DNA of 64,000 nt from Raineyella sp964528755 (GCA_964528755.1 CAZGWN010000004.1:20862-84861), one strand, 5' to 3'; shown: positions 41,830-50,180, numbered from the stretch's first letter. Translations and numbers: made by a program. Notes: generated by a model from the letters alone, not told the origin.

Positions 41830-42066
41830 CTAGGCCGCGGCGCCGCGGACGGACTCGATGATGACCAAGGGGTCGCCCTCGTGTACGACGTCCCCCGCTG
41901 CGACGACGATCTCACCGACGGTGCCGGCCACCTCGGCCAGCACGGGAATCTCCATCTTCATGGATTCCAGGACCGCCACCTCGTCGGCCGGGGTGACGGT
42001 GTCGCCGGGGGCGACGTTGACGGACAGGACGTTCGCCACGAGTTCGGCGACCACGGTGTGCTGCAT
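41830..42066 (-). CDS. stand-alone biotinyl/lipoyl carrier protein
   Basis: Small protein of 78 residues consisting of one biotinyl domain: the E-S-M-K-M-E-I hairpin places the biotin-accepting lysine at Lys37. Without the N-terminal region of AccB it resembles the short biotin-attachment proteins of actinobacterial carboxylases. ATG 42066 lies 7 nt after TAGCAT (42079-42074), which selects it over ATG 42075. Partner carboxylase not in the window. Confidence 0.9.
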   Translation of the reverse strand: MQHTVVAELVANVLSVNVAPGDTVTPADEVAVLESMKMEIPVLAEVAGTVGEIVVAAGDVVHEGDPLVIIESVRGAAA

Positions 42067-42073
42067 GGGGGAC

Positions 42074-42119
42074 ATGCTAGAGGTTCGCTCCGACCGTTTC
42101 GTACGTCCTTGGGTAGGCT
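42074..42119. promoter_or_regulatory. divergent leaderless promoters, biotinyl carrier and O-methyltransferase
   Basis: TAGCAT (42079-42074, minus) and TAGGCT (42114-42119, plus) each stand 6-7 nt before their start codons (42066 and 42126), within a 59-bp gap. Confidence 0.55.
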
Positions 42120-42125
42120 GGCCGC

Positions 42126-43175
42126 GTGACCACCCCCCGCGACCCCCAGAAGCCGTCCGGACGCGACGACCGGCCCTCGCGTCGTCCGGACGCGGAGCCT
42201 GGGCGACCCGCGGAGAACAAGGAGCGCGACGCCGGAGCCGGCGGTGCCTCGACGGGGAACGTCCGCAAGCAGCCGGGCACCACCCGCGGCCAGGCGGGCG
42301 GGGCACGCAAGCCCGCCGCGCGGCGGACGTCGAGCTCGCGGGCGGCCGGCGCGGCCCGGATGCACAGCGTCTTCGCCACCGACGAGCCCGCCGCCGAACC
42401 GGCCACCCGGCCCGTGGTGGAGCCGCCGGTGGTCGAGCCGCAGTCGCCGACGTCCCGGGTCGCCGACCGGTCCGCGGACCCGTCCCCGGTCATCCCGGAG
42501 CCGGTCGAGGCCCCGCCACCCACACCACCGGAACGCCGCCATGGGCCGTCGGAGCGGAGCTGGCTGTTCGCCGAGCGTTTCCGGGCCGAGCATCCCGAGG
42601 CGCACCGCGCCCGGGAGGCCGCCGCCGACGTCGAAGGTGCGCCGGTCAGCAGCGGAGTGGCCACTCTGTTGACCTTCCTGGCCCGAACGATCCGGGCCCG
42701 CGCGGTCGTCGAGGTCGGTTCGGGCGCCGGGGTGTCGGGCCTGGCCCTGTTGTCCGGGATGGTTCCTGGAGGAGTGCTGACGTCCATCGACCCGGACCCG
42801 GAGGGCCAGCGCCTCGCCCGCGACGTGTTCCGGCGGGCCGGTCTGCCGACCAACCGCAACCGCCTCATCACCGGTCCGGCGCTGGTCGTCATGCCGAAGC
42901 TGTCCGATGCGGCGTACGACCTGGTGTTCATCGATGCCGACCCACTGGAATCCGGGGAGTACGTCGAGCAGGCCGAACGGCTGCTGCGCGACGGAGGCCT
43001 GCTCGTGCTCAACAACGTGCTGGGCGAGGACCGGGTCGCCGACCCCGACAACGACGACGACGAGGCGATCGTCCTGCGCGAGACCCTGGAGGCGATCAAC
43101 CAGATGGGTGACTCGTGGGTGAGCACGCTGCTGCCGGTCGGCGACGGCGTCGTGGTCGCCACCCGCACCCGCTGA
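42126..43175 (+). CDS. SAM-dependent O-methyltransferase with disordered N-terminus
   Basis: Protein of 349 residues. The first 135 are Arg/Pro/Ala-rich and look disordered. The remainder is a class I methyltransferase of the O-methyltransferase 3 family, with motif I V-V-E-V-G-S-G-A-G-V-S-G, the S-I-D-P-D acidic strand, D-L-V-F-I-D-A-D metal/substrate segment and the L-V-L-N-N-V loop. It occupies the position of Rv1220c in the mycobacterial order, but sigE and rseA, which follow there, are missing here. Substrate unknown. Confidence 0.87.
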   Translation: MTTPRDPQKPSGRDDRPSRRPDAEPGRPAENKERDAGAGGASTGNVRKQPGTTRGQAGGARKPAARRTSSSRAAGAARMHSVFATDEPAAEPATRPVVEPPVVEPQSPTSRVADRSADPSPVIPEPVEAPPPTPPERRHGPSERSWLFAERFRAEHPEAHRAREAAADVEGAPVSSGVATLLTFLARTIRARAVVEVGSGAGVSGLALLSGMVPGGVLTSIDPDPEGQRLARDVFRRAGLPTNRNRLITGPALVVMPKLSDAAYDLVFIDADPLESGEYVEQAERLLRDGGLLVLNNVLGEDRVADPDNDDDEAIVLRETLEAINQMGDSWVSTLLPVGDGVVVATRTR

Positions 43176-43260
43176 CCCGGGTCGGCCCGGCGGCGAGCCT
43201 GGCCGGGGCCGCCCGGTGTCCTCCGGCAGAGGATCGAGGGGGGCGAGGCCCGACAGCGGG

Positions 43261-43410
43261 CCGTTCACCCGACAGATCTTTGTTCACCGGGTCAGATTCC
43301 CCGCCCGGACCAGAGAATCTGACCCGGTGGGTCGACTCCGCCCGGCTGAGGCGGCAACTCCCCTGCCCCACCCTGTCGAATCTCCGCCACCTGACCCCGC
43401 GGACGCCCGG
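43261..43410 (+). repeat. intergenic hairpin element, copy C
   Basis: A perfect 15-bp inverted repeat (43285-43299 and 43315-43329, 15-nt loop) is preceded at 43261-43282 by an imperfect extra copy of its left arm (GTTCACC then CAGAT). The flank at 43391-43407 (TGACCCCGCGGACGCCC) is also found near copy D at 53170-53186. No ORF is credible in this convergent gap. Confidence 0.6.
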
Positions 43411-43419
43411 CCGACTCGA

Positions 43420-43655
43420 CCGGCCGGGCTCAACAGGGGCGAGGTCGACAAACCCGATACGTCAACCACCCCTGGCAGGCTCGACGTACCCCCATCGTGG
43501 ACCAGGTACCGGGTTTGTCGACCGCCCACTCGACAAACCCGGTACGTGGTCCAAGATCCCGGCACCTCATCGGGCTCGGGGCCTCGTTGGCCCCCCAGGT
43601 TTCTCCACCACCGCACCGGGGAAGAACACCACTCCCCGGGATCCACACGTCCTGG
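43420..43655 (+). repeat. intergenic hairpin element, copy B
   Basis: Homologue of copy A (24301-24570). The central stem has 24-bp arms (43498-43521 and 43530-43553, 8-nt loop, one mismatch). An extra copy of the right arm lies at 43445-43462 (TCGACAAACCCGATACGT, 17 of 18 identical to the stem). Conserved blocks shared with copy A are TACCCCCATCGTGGA, CACCACC and ACACCACTCCC. It lies between the convergent ends of the methyltransferase and glgC genes. Confidence 0.75.
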
Positions 43656-43678
43656 GGTGTCGAACCGCCCGCGGATGT

Positions 43679-44905
43679 TCAGACCGCCCGGATGACGGTG
43701 TCCTTGGGCACCACCGTGATCCCACCGGGCGAGACGGAGAAGCCACGCGCCCGGTCCGCCTCGTGGTCGACGCCGACCTCCGCACCGCGTTCGACCACCA
43801 CGTTCTTGTCCAGGATCGCGCGGCGCACCACGGCGTTGCGGCCGATGTTGACACTGTCCATCAGGATCGACTGTTCGACCTTGGCCCACTTGTCCACCCG
43901 TACGGCCGGGGACAGCACCGAGCGGTCGACGTCACCGCCGGAGATGATGCAACCGGCCGACACGATGGAGTCCTCCGCGTTCCCCCGCAGGGTGAACTTC
44001 GCACCGGGCAACTGCCGCTGCTGGGTGAAGATCGGCCAATCGTCGTTGTAGAGGTTGAAGTTGGGGGTGACGGCGACCAGGTCCATGTGGGCGTCGAAGA
44101 AGGCGTCGATGGTGCCGACGTCACGCCAGTAGTTCTTGTCCTCCTCGGTGGCGCCGGGCACCTCGTTGATCGTGAAGTCGTAGACCTGGGCCTCGCCGGT
44201 GGAGACGAACCGCGGGATGATGTCCCCGCCCATGTCGTGGCGGGCATTGTCGTCGGCCGCGTCCTCCGCCAGCGCCTTGACCAGCGCCTGGCGGGTGAAG
44301 ATGTAGTTGCCCATCGAGGCGAACGACTCGTCCGGGCTGTCCGGCAGTCCCGGCGGATCGGCCGGCTTCTCCAGGAACTCGCGGATCCTCCCGGTGTCCT
44401 CGGCGTCGATGATGCCGAAGGCCCGCGCCTCCGACCGCGGCACCCGAAGCCCGGCGACGGTCACGCCCAGCCCGGAGGCGATGTGCGCCTCCAGCATCTG
44501 GCTGATGTCCATCCGGTAGATGTTGTCCGCCCCGAACACGACGATGTAGTCCGGGTCCGCGTCGCGGATGAGGTTCATCGACTGGTAGATGGCGTCCGCA
44601 GATCCCTGGAACCAGTGGGGGCCGAGCCGCTGCTGGGCCGGCACAGGGGTGATGTACTGCCCCAGCAGGTTGGACAACCGCCACGTCAAGGTGATGTGGC
44701 GGTCGAGGGAATGCGACTTGTACTGGGTCAGGACCGCGATCTGCCACAGCCCCGAGTTCACCATGTTCGACAGCACGAAGTCGATGAGGCGCATCGTGCC
44801 ACCGAACGGCACAGCGGGCTTCGCGCGGTCGAGGGTGAGGGGCATGAGTCGCTTGCCCTCACCGCCTGCGAGGACGATGGACAAGACCTTGGGGCGGGAC
44901 GTCAT
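43679..44905 (-). CDS. glgC: glucose-1-phosphate adenylyltransferase
   Basis: ADP-glucose pyrophosphorylase of 408 residues, the committed step of glycogen synthesis. It shows the N-terminal nucleotide loop L-A-G-G-E-G-K-R-L-M-P-L-T, R-A-K-P-A-V-P-F-G-G, the D-H catalytic stretch equivalent (V-V-F-G-A-D-N-I-Y), F-L-E-K-P and a C-terminal left-handed beta helix. ATG 44905 is 6 nt after TAGGTT (44917-44912), so it is probably leaderless. It is divergent from glgA, an arrangement conserved in actinobacteria. Confidence 0.95.
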   Translation of the reverse strand: MTSRPKVLSIVLAGGEGKRLMPLTLDRAKPAVPFGGTMRLIDFVLSNMVNSGLWQIAVLTQYKSHSLDRHITLTWRLSNLLGQYITPVPAQQRLGPHWFQGSADAIYQSMNLIRDADPDYIVVFGADNIYRMDISQMLEAHIASGLGVTVAGLRVPRSEARAFGIIDAEDTGRIREFLEKPADPPGLPDSPDESFASMGNYIFTRQALVKALAEDAADDNARHDMGGDIIPRFVSTGEAQVYDFTINEVPGATEEDKNYWRDVGTIDAFFDAHMDLVAVTPNFNLYNDDWPIFTQQRQLPGAKFTLRGNAEDSIVSAGCIISGGDVDRSVLSPAVRVDKWAKVEQSILMDSVNIGRNAVVRRAILDKNVVVERGAEVGVDHEADRARGFSVSPGGITVVPKDTVIRAV

Positions 44906-45061
44906 ATGTCGAACCTATGACCCGCGATTCCTTGGCGACAAGCGGTTTGCCAAGACTTCCACCAAACTCCGCAGGGACGTTACCGGGGGGTGTGGGCCAG
45001 GTCCCACCGGCCGTTCCGCACCCGTGCCACCGGCGCCCGTCCGGTGTGGAACGATCGGGCC

Positions 45062-46294
45062 ATGAGCCTGAGCGTTTCGGTCCTGACCCGGGAGTATCCA
45101 CCCACGATCTACGGCGGCGCCGGCGTCCACGTCGCCCAGCTCGTGCCCCAGCTGCGCCGCCTGATCGACGTCGACGTCCAGTGCATGGGCGAGCCCCGGG
45201 AGGGAGCGAGGGCCCACCGGGAGGACTTCCCGCCGGGCGCGAACGCGGCACTGCGGGTCTTCGGGGCGGACCTGGCCATGGTCGATGCCATCCCGGCCGG
45301 CGTCGACGTGGTCCACTCCCACACCTGGTACGCGAACCTGGCCGGTCACCTCGCCGGCCTGTTCCGGGAGGTGCCGCACGTGGTCACCTCGCACTCGCTG
45401 GAGCCGGACCGGCCGTGGAAGGCCGAGCAGTTGGGCGGCGGCTACCACCTGTCGTCGTGGGCCGAACGGACGGCGTACGAGGGGGCCTCGGCGATCATCG
45501 CCGTCTCGCAGGGGATGCGCGGGTCGATCCTGCGGGCGTACCCCGGGTTGGATCCCGACAAGGTCAAGGTGGTTCTGAACGGGATCGATCCCGAGGAGTT
45601 CCGGCCCGACCCCGGCACCGATGTCGTCGCCGGGCTGGGCGTCGACCTGGACCGGCCCTACCTCGCCTTCGTCGGCCGGATCACCCGGCAGAAGGGTCTG
45701 GTGCACCTGGTCCGGGCCGCGACGCGGCTCGACCCCGAGGTGCAGATCGTGCTGCTCGCCGGCGCCCCCGACACCCCCGAGATCGCCGCCGAGTTCGACG
45801 AGGCCTTCGGGACGTTGCAGGCCTCCCGCGGCGGAGTCGTCTGGGTGAAGGAGATGCTGCCGCGGGCGTCCGTACGGCAGGTCCTGTCGCACGCGACGGT
45901 GTTTGCCTGCCCGTCGATCTACGAGCCGCTGGGCATCGTCAACCTGGAGGCGATGGCCTGCGAGACGGCCGTCGTGGCGAGCGCAGTGGGCGGCATCCCC
46001 GAGGTCGTCCAGGACGGTGTCACCGGCCTGCTGGTGCCCTACGACCCGGCGCGCGCCGACGACCCGGCGGCGGTCGTCGCCTTCGAGGAGGCCTTCGCCG
46101 ACAAGCTCACCGCGTTGCTGCGCGATCCCGCGCGCGCCGAGGAGATGGGCCGCGCCGGACGGCAGCGGGCGATCGATGTGTTCAGCTGGGAGAAGATTGC
46201 CCGGCAGACCGTCGAGGTCTACGAGTGGGCGATCCGGCAGTACGCGGACCGCGGGCCCGCGGCTCGGCCGCTCCCGAAACGGCAAGACGCGTGA
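45062..46294 (+). CDS. glgA: actinobacterial glycogen synthase / alpha-maltose-1-phosphate synthase (GT4)
   Basis: GT-B glycosyltransferase of 410 residues. It shows P-P-T-I-Y-G-G-A-G-V-H-V in the N-terminal domain, H-T-W-Y-A-N-L-A-G-H, the nucleotide-binding V-G-R-I-T-R-Q-K-G-L and the E-P-L-G-I-V-N-L-E-A-M-A catalytic E-x7-E motif. The M. tuberculosis relative (Rv1212c) acts mainly as GlgM, making maltose-1-phosphate from ADP-glucose, so either name may apply. It is fed by GlgC across the divergent gap; an imperfect AACGAT hexamer stands 6 nt before ATG 45062. Confidence 0.92.
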   Translation: MSLSVSVLTREYPPTIYGGAGVHVAQLVPQLRRLIDVDVQCMGEPREGARAHREDFPPGANAALRVFGADLAMVDAIPAGVDVVHSHTWYANLAGHLAGLFREVPHVVTSHSLEPDRPWKAEQLGGGYHLSSWAERTAYEGASAIIAVSQGMRGSILRAYPGLDPDKVKVVLNGIDPEEFRPDPGTDVVAGLGVDLDRPYLAFVGRITRQKGLVHLVRAATRLDPEVQIVLLAGAPDTPEIAAEFDEAFGTLQASRGGVVWVKEMLPRASVRQVLSHATVFACPSIYEPLGIVNLEAMACETAVVASAVGGIPEVVQDGVTGLLVPYDPARADDPAAVVAFEEAFADKLTALLRDPARAEEMGRAGRQRAIDVFSWEKIARQTVEVYEWAIRQYADRGPAARPLPKRQDA

Positions 46295-46540
46295 CTTCCA
46301 ACCTCCGCCGCTGACGCCCCACCGCCACGGTCTGCTCCCCGGAGACACTTGGACACCAGGCGCTGTCTGGACGGTCACCATCGGACCTCGTGCTCGCGTT
46401 CTTTCACAGTCCCATGAAAAGTGCATGGGGGGATCATCGCGATGAAGGGATTCTCGGCGCTTTGGCACGCCCTTCATCGTCAGACCCACCCTCCTACACC
46501 AACATGAGGAACCCGGCCTCACAAGCTCGACCCTGGACTC

Positions 46541-47194
46541 TCACTTTGCGCCCAAAATCACTCCCCGATGCGCAAAGGACTGCTCAAACACCTCGCGGGG
46601 AAGTCGAGCACAAATTGTGTCAGACCCGTACCCTGACGGGTTTCTGAAGCACACGTCGCCCTTCAGCATTCCAAACACGAGCACCAAATGTCCGCCTCGA
46701 GTATGCTGACTTGACTCTACGTCGCGAATGTCCTTGCCAACAGAAACGATAGCCAACTGCCCCGCGCCAACGGCATCCTGAACGTCATTCAAATCGAGGC
46801 TGCTGTACACCTTCGTTTGTAAACCAAAGACGCTCTGCACATATGAGGCGAATGGGGCATAGATCAAACCTCGAACCGACTCCCCCGATACCTCAAAAGC
46901 GCCACACTCCAGACAATCATCAACAATTCTCTGCAGGCTCCGATACTTCCGCCCGAGATGATCCAGAACCATTGCCAAACAAGCCGGACCACATGCCCTC
47001 GGAGCCCAGAAGGCGTACTCATCAACCGACCTAGACCCGAAGCCCGCCCACGCTGGATCATCAGTCAGCGACACGGAACCGCGGCTGAATCCCCGAATAA
47101 GGTTGGGTGACTGATACTGGGTAACTATCGGAAAATTCAAGTGACCGATCGATCCACCCGAAACAGGCGCCGCACAATCACACCTCCACTGCAC
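46541..47194 (-). CDS. orphan C39-like cysteine peptidase
   Basis: Protein of 217 residues with a papain-like C39 layout: catalytic Cys68 in P-R-A-C-G-P-A-C-L-A-M, His169 in R-G-G-H-L-V-L-V-F-G and Asn185 in F-R-N-P-S-G. The start is GTG 47194 with GGGAGG 6 nt upstream, so the frame looks real. Base composition and codon use are visibly less GC-rich than all neighbours. No ABC transporter domain, maturase or clear double-glycine precursor is adjacent, although C39 domains usually trim peptide leaders. An IS3 remnant follows on the right. It is probably acquired, perhaps a remnant of a peptide locus. Confidence 0.75.
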   Translation of the reverse strand: MQWRCDCAAPVSGGSIGHLNFPIVTQYQSPNLIRGFSRGSVSLTDDPAWAGFGSRSVDEYAFWAPRACGPACLAMVLDHLGRKYRSLQRIVDDCLECGAFEVSGESVRGLIYAPFASYVQSVFGLQTKVYSSLDLNDVQDAVGAGQLAIVSVGKDIRDVESSQHTRGGHLVLVFGMLKGDVCFRNPSGYGSDTICARLPREVFEQSFAHRGVILGAK

Positions 47195-47370
47195 CTGCAG
47201 CCTCCCAATTAGTTGGCACCCAAGCTATCCGCCGCCGGCCGCTACTCCACCGCAACATGAACGCCCCTTACCGCAGCTTCACAAGCCTCTACCGCAGCTG
47301 AGGTAGTCTCCCCCACCGCTAGAACCCGCCCGTTCACACGATCCAAGGAAGACCTCACCACACGCCCCTT

Positions 47371-47490
47371 TGGTACAACCACCGCAGGCTCCACGGTAGC
47401 CTCGGAATGGTCAGCCCCGACGAGTTCGAGGCGGCCTGCTACGCGGCACTCACCCGAGAGCCGCTCCCCGCACAGAAGCGGCAGAGAACC
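47371..47490 (+). pseudogene. 3' remnant of an IS3-type transposase
   Basis: Translation from 47371 gives W-Y-N-H-R-R-L-H-G-S-L-G-M-V-S-P-D-E-F-E, then Y-A-A-L-T-R-E-P, the hallmark C-terminus of IS3-family transposases (OrfB DDE end). No catalytic domain, OrfA or terminal inverted repeats are found upstream, and the normal stop is lost. The gap 47195-47614 otherwise holds only short repeats (TACCGCAGCT twice near 47268 and 47290). Confidence 0.8.
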
Positions 47491-47561
47491 TGGGACGGTT
47501 CACTAGGACACCGAACGGCACGCCTGACAGGCGTCCTCACGTTTCCGGACCTGAACCTGGG

Positions 47562-47592
47562 GGGGGCCCCGGGCGATCGTCCCGGGGCCCCC
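47562..47592 (-). terminator. GC-rich hairpin terminator of the DUF3117 gene
   Basis: A perfect 12-bp stem (47562-47573 with 47581-47592, loop CGATCGT) begins 22 bp after the stop of the minus-strand DUF3117 gene. No T-run is present. Confidence 0.65.
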
Positions 47593-47614
47593 AGCACGTT
47601 CCAGGGACAGCCGG

Positions 47615-47782
47615 TCAGCTGACCACGTCCTGAAGAGCACCGGCCAGCTCAGAGGCCTCGGCGGCGTTCATCTCGACGACCAGCCGGCCGCCGCCCTCCA
47701 GCGGAACCCGCATGACGATGCCACGGCCCTCCTTGGTGACTTCCATCGGTCCGTCGCCAGTGCGGGGCTTCATTGCTGCCAT
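47615..47782 (-). CDS. DUF3117 small protein
   Basis: Protein of 55 residues read directly from the minus strand: M-A-A-M-K-P-R-T-G-D-G-P-M-E-V-T-K at the start, G-R-G-I-V-M-R-V-P-L-E-G-G-G-R in the middle, and L-V-V-E-M ahead of a helix A-E-A-S-E-L. This is the highly conserved DUF3117 family found in nearly all actinobacteria, near glgA in mycobacteria (Rv1211). GAGGAAG lies 6 nt before ATG 47782 and a terminator follows. The function is unknown; conservation suggests a core role. Confidence 0.92.
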   Translation of the reverse strand: MAAMKPRTGDGPMEVTKEGRGIVMRVPLEGGGRLVVEMNAAEASELAGALQDVVS

Positions 47783-47852
47783 CGTGCTTCCTCACCTTGT
47801 TGGGAACGTTCGAGCCGCAACCATTATCCCGCATCCGGCAAGGTTCGGACGC

Positions 47853-48101
47853 TCACGGGGTGGCATCCGGCCCCGCGGACCCGTCCGGTTCGGTGTCCGA
47901 GCCTGTCCGGACGGCCCCGCCGTCGACATCGATCAGCTCGTCGTGCCCACGGTCGACATCGATCAGCTCGTCGAGGTCGACCGGGGGCGCGATCCACTCG
48001 TCGCGGACCGGCGGCTCGGGCAGTTCGCCGAGCCGCCCGCGGGCCGCCTCGGCGGCGAGCCCGACGATGATCAGGGCGCCGACCAGCAGGATCCACGGCA
48101 T
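47853..48101 (-). CDS. small membrane-anchored acidic protein
   Basis: Protein of 82 residues: an N-terminal membrane helix (M-P-W-I-L-L-V-G-A-L-I-I-V-G) and an acidic Asp/Glu-rich tail with the motif D-E-L-I-D-V-D repeated twice, encoded by two identical 22-bp units (47922-47943, 47952-47973). The start overlaps the stop of the LOG-family gene (TGATG), so it is translated after it. Not recognised further. Confidence 0.65.
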   Translation of the reverse strand: MPWILLVGALIIVGLAAEAARGRLGELPEPPVRDEWIAPPVDLDELIDVDRGHDELIDVDGGAVRTGSDTEPDGSAGPDATP

Positions 48102-48925
48102 CAGGTGCCCTGCCCTTCCTCGTCGACGACCGATGTGCGGGCCCCGGGCACGGGCCTCCCCGGTGTGGACGCCTCCGCCGTTCCGGCCAGGATCCGCGCC
48201 CGCGGTGACTCGGTGACCGCCGCGACGATCTCGTCCAGGTCATCGGTGAGCTGGAACAGGTCGAGATCCCCGGCACTGATGTAGTGCTCGGCCAACATGG
48301 TGTCGCGCATCCATCCCAGGATGCCCAACCAGTAGTCGGTGCCGTACAGCAGGATCGGGAAGTCGCTCAGTTTGCCGGTCTGCACCAGGGTGACGACCTC
48401 GAACAGCTCGTCCATCGTGCCGACCCCGCCGGGCAGGGCGATGACCCCGGCGGCGTACTTGAGGAACATCACCTTGCGGACGAAGAAGTAGCGGAAGTAG
48501 ATGCCGAGGTTGACCCAGTCGTTGAACCCGGTCTCGAAGGGCAGTTCGATGCCCAGGCCGACCGAGACCCCGCCGGCCTCCGTGGCACCCTTGTTCGCGG
48601 CCTCCATCACGCCCGGCCCGCCGCCGGTGATCACCGCAAAACCCGCCTCGGCGATCCGGCGGCCCAACTCGACCCCGGCGGCGTACTCGGGGGTCTCGGG
48701 ACGGGTCCGCGCCGACCCGAAGACCGTGACGGCCGGGCCGAGCTCGGCCAAGGTGCCGAAGCCCTCGACGAACTCCGACTGCATCCGCAGCACCCGCCAC
48801 GGATCGGTGTGCACCCAGTCGGTGCCCCCGCGTCCGGCCAACAGCCGGTAGTCGGTGGTGGTCGCTTGGATCATCTCCTGGCCGCGCTCCACCGGCCCCT
48901 GGCGTCGGCGTCGCTTGTCGTTCAC
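48101..48925 (-). CDS. LOG family (TIGR00730) Rossmann-fold protein
   Basis: Protein of 274 residues with the lysine-decarboxylase-like fold and the LOG signature P-G-G-V-G-T-M-D-E (active-site loop), plus G-G-G-P-G-V-M-E-A-A-N-K-G-A. Homologues hydrolyse cytokinin-type or other nucleoside 5'-monophosphates to free base. GTG 48925 is 7 nt after TAGAGT (48938-48933), which selects it over the farther upstream frame opening at 48955. It lies next to dapE, as in mycobacteria (Rv1205 near Rv1202). Confidence 0.88.
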   Translation of the reverse strand: MNDKRRRRQGPVERGQEMIQATTTDYRLLAGRGGTDWVHTDPWRVLRMQSEFVEGFGTLAELGPAVTVFGSARTRPETPEYAAGVELGRRIAEAGFAVITGGGPGVMEAANKGATEAGGVSVGLGIELPFETGFNDWVNLGIYFRYFFVRKVMFLKYAAGVIALPGGVGTMDELFEVVTLVQTGKLSDFPILLYGTDYWLGILGWMRDTMLAEHYISAGDLDLFQLTDDLDEIVAAVTESPRARILAGTAEASTPGRPVPGARTSVVDEEGQGT

Positions 48926-48961
48926 CCGCGCCACTCTAGCCCGCAGGGGTGTCAAGGGCCC

Positions 48962-50029
48962 CTATCCCAGCCAGGTCTTCAGTGCCCGACGGACCTGGCG
49001 GACCGACGCGGTGGCGCAGTACTCATCGTCCTGGTGGGCCTTCAGAGCATCCCCGGGCCCGAAGTTGACGGCCGGGATGCCGCGGGCGGAGAACCGGGCG
49101 ACGTCGGTCCAGCCGTACTTGGGCGCCGGGGCCTCCCCCACCGCGGCGAGGAACTCCTGGGCGATCGGCCGGTCCAGCCCCGGCCGGGCCGCCGGCGACG
49201 CGTCGATGATGTCGAGGTCGTACCCGTCGAAGTACTCCCGGACCCAGCAGGCGGCCTGCTGCGGTGAGCGATCGGGGGCGTACCGGAAGTTGATCTCGAT
49301 CGTGCAGCGGTCGGGGATGACATTCCCGGCGATGCCGCCGACGATCCGCACCGCGTTGAGGCCCTCGATGTACTCCAACCCCTCGACCTCGGACGTGCGG
49401 GGGACGTACATCCCGAGCCGGTCCAGGACGTCGGCGGCCTCGTGGATGGCGTTGCGGCCGCGCCAGGCGCGAGCGGCGTGCGCGGCGATGCCGGTGGTGG
49501 TGATGAGGAAGCGGATCGACCCCTGGCAGCCGCCCTCGATCCGAGCGTCGGACGGCTCGCCGAGGACGGCGAAGTCGCCGGCGAGCAGGTCGGGTCGTTC
49601 GCGCTCGAGCAGGCCGAGACCGTTCTTGGCCGCCTCGACCTCCTCGTTGTCGTAGAAGATCCAGGTGACGTCACGGCGCGGCCGATCCAGCTCGGCTGCC
49701 AGCGACAGGGCGACGGCGACGCCGGCCTTCATGTCACAGGTGCCGCGGCCGTAGATCCGGTCCTCCCCGTCGACGATCCGGCGCTGGGACGGCAGGTTGC
49801 CGGCGACCGGCACGGTGTCCAGGTGGCCGGCGATGATCACCCGTTCGCGTCGGCCCAGCGCCGTGCGGGCGACGATGTTGTTGCCGACCCGGTCGACGGT
49901 GAGATGGCCGAGGGCCCGCAGCGCGGTCTCCACCTCGTCGGCCAGCGGGCCCTCGTGCCCGCTGACCGATTCGATGTCGACGATCGCGCTCAACAGGTCG
50001 ACGACATCTCCGTGCACATCCAGGGTCAT
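48962..50029 (-). CDS. dapE: succinyl-diaminopimelate desuccinylase
   Basis: M20 metallopeptidase of 355 residues, releasing LL-diaminopimelate from its N-succinyl form. Metal ligands and catalytic residues appear in I-I-A-G-H-L-D-T-V-P, G-R-G-T-C-D-M-K-A-G, the E-E pair of Y-D-N-E-E-V-E, E-P-S-D and the H of A-L-K-A-H-Q-D-D-E. The dimerisation lid lies around residues 175-290. ATG 50029 is 7 nt after TAGGCT (50042-50037). It works with DapD and DapC encoded nearby. Confidence 0.92.
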   Translation of the reverse strand: MTLDVHGDVVDLLSAIVDIESVSGHEGPLADEVETALRALGHLTVDRVGNNIVARTALGRRERVIIAGHLDTVPVAGNLPSQRRIVDGEDRIYGRGTCDMKAGVAVALSLAAELDRPRRDVTWIFYDNEEVEAAKNGLGLLERERPDLLAGDFAVLGEPSDARIEGGCQGSIRFLITTTGIAAHAARAWRGRNAIHEAADVLDRLGMYVPRTSEVEGLEYIEGLNAVRIVGGIAGNVIPDRCTIEINFRYAPDRSPQQAACWVREYFDGYDLDIIDASPAARPGLDRPIAQEFLAAVGEAPAPKYGWTDVARFSARGIPAVNFGPGDALKAHQDDEYCATASVRQVRRALKTWLG

Positions 50030-50036
50030 GCGGGTC

Positions 50037-50074
50037 AGCCTATCCGGCGCCTGTGCGGCGCAGGCAGGTAATGT
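50037..50074. promoter_or_regulatory. divergent leaderless promoters, dapE and the leader ORF/GNAT
   Basis: TAGGCT (50042-50037, minus) serves dapE. TAATGT (50069-50074, plus) stands 7 nt before ATG 50082. The two start codons are 52 bp apart. Confidence 0.6.
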
Positions 50075-50081
50075 CGTCACC

Positions 50082-50180
50082 ATGCAGCTTCGCCCCGGCG
50101 GCGCGCCGATGACCCGGATGCGGCGCAACCTGTCGACGCCGACCACCGCGACGGAGTTCCGGTCCGGGTTGGTCCGGTGA
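50082..50180 (+). CDS. 32-residue leaderless ORF coupled to the GNAT gene
   Basis: A 32-codon frame (M-Q-L-R-P-G-G-A-P-M-T-R-M-R-R-N-L-S at its start) begins 7 nt after a near-consensus -10 TAATGT and ends in a stop that overlaps the GTG of the GNAT gene by 4 nt. As the first start codon of the transcript it would be translated by default, with ribosomes reinitiating on the GNAT frame. It is basic (five Arg) with no membrane helix. It could be a leader peptide, a small protein, or a chance frame. Confidence 0.5.
   Translation: MQLRPGGAPMTRMRRNLSTPTTATEFRSGLVR

Noticed and set aside
46390..46647. 85-codon plus-strand frame considered as a precursor peptide for the C39 peptidase
   Set aside because: It overlaps the end of the peptidase gene on the opposite strand, has no ribosome site and lacks a double-glycine-type leader.
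47407..47622. 71-codon frame as an independent gene
   Set aside because: Its first part is the C-terminal end of an IS3 transposase starting upstream without an ATG; the rest reads through a terminator hairpin.
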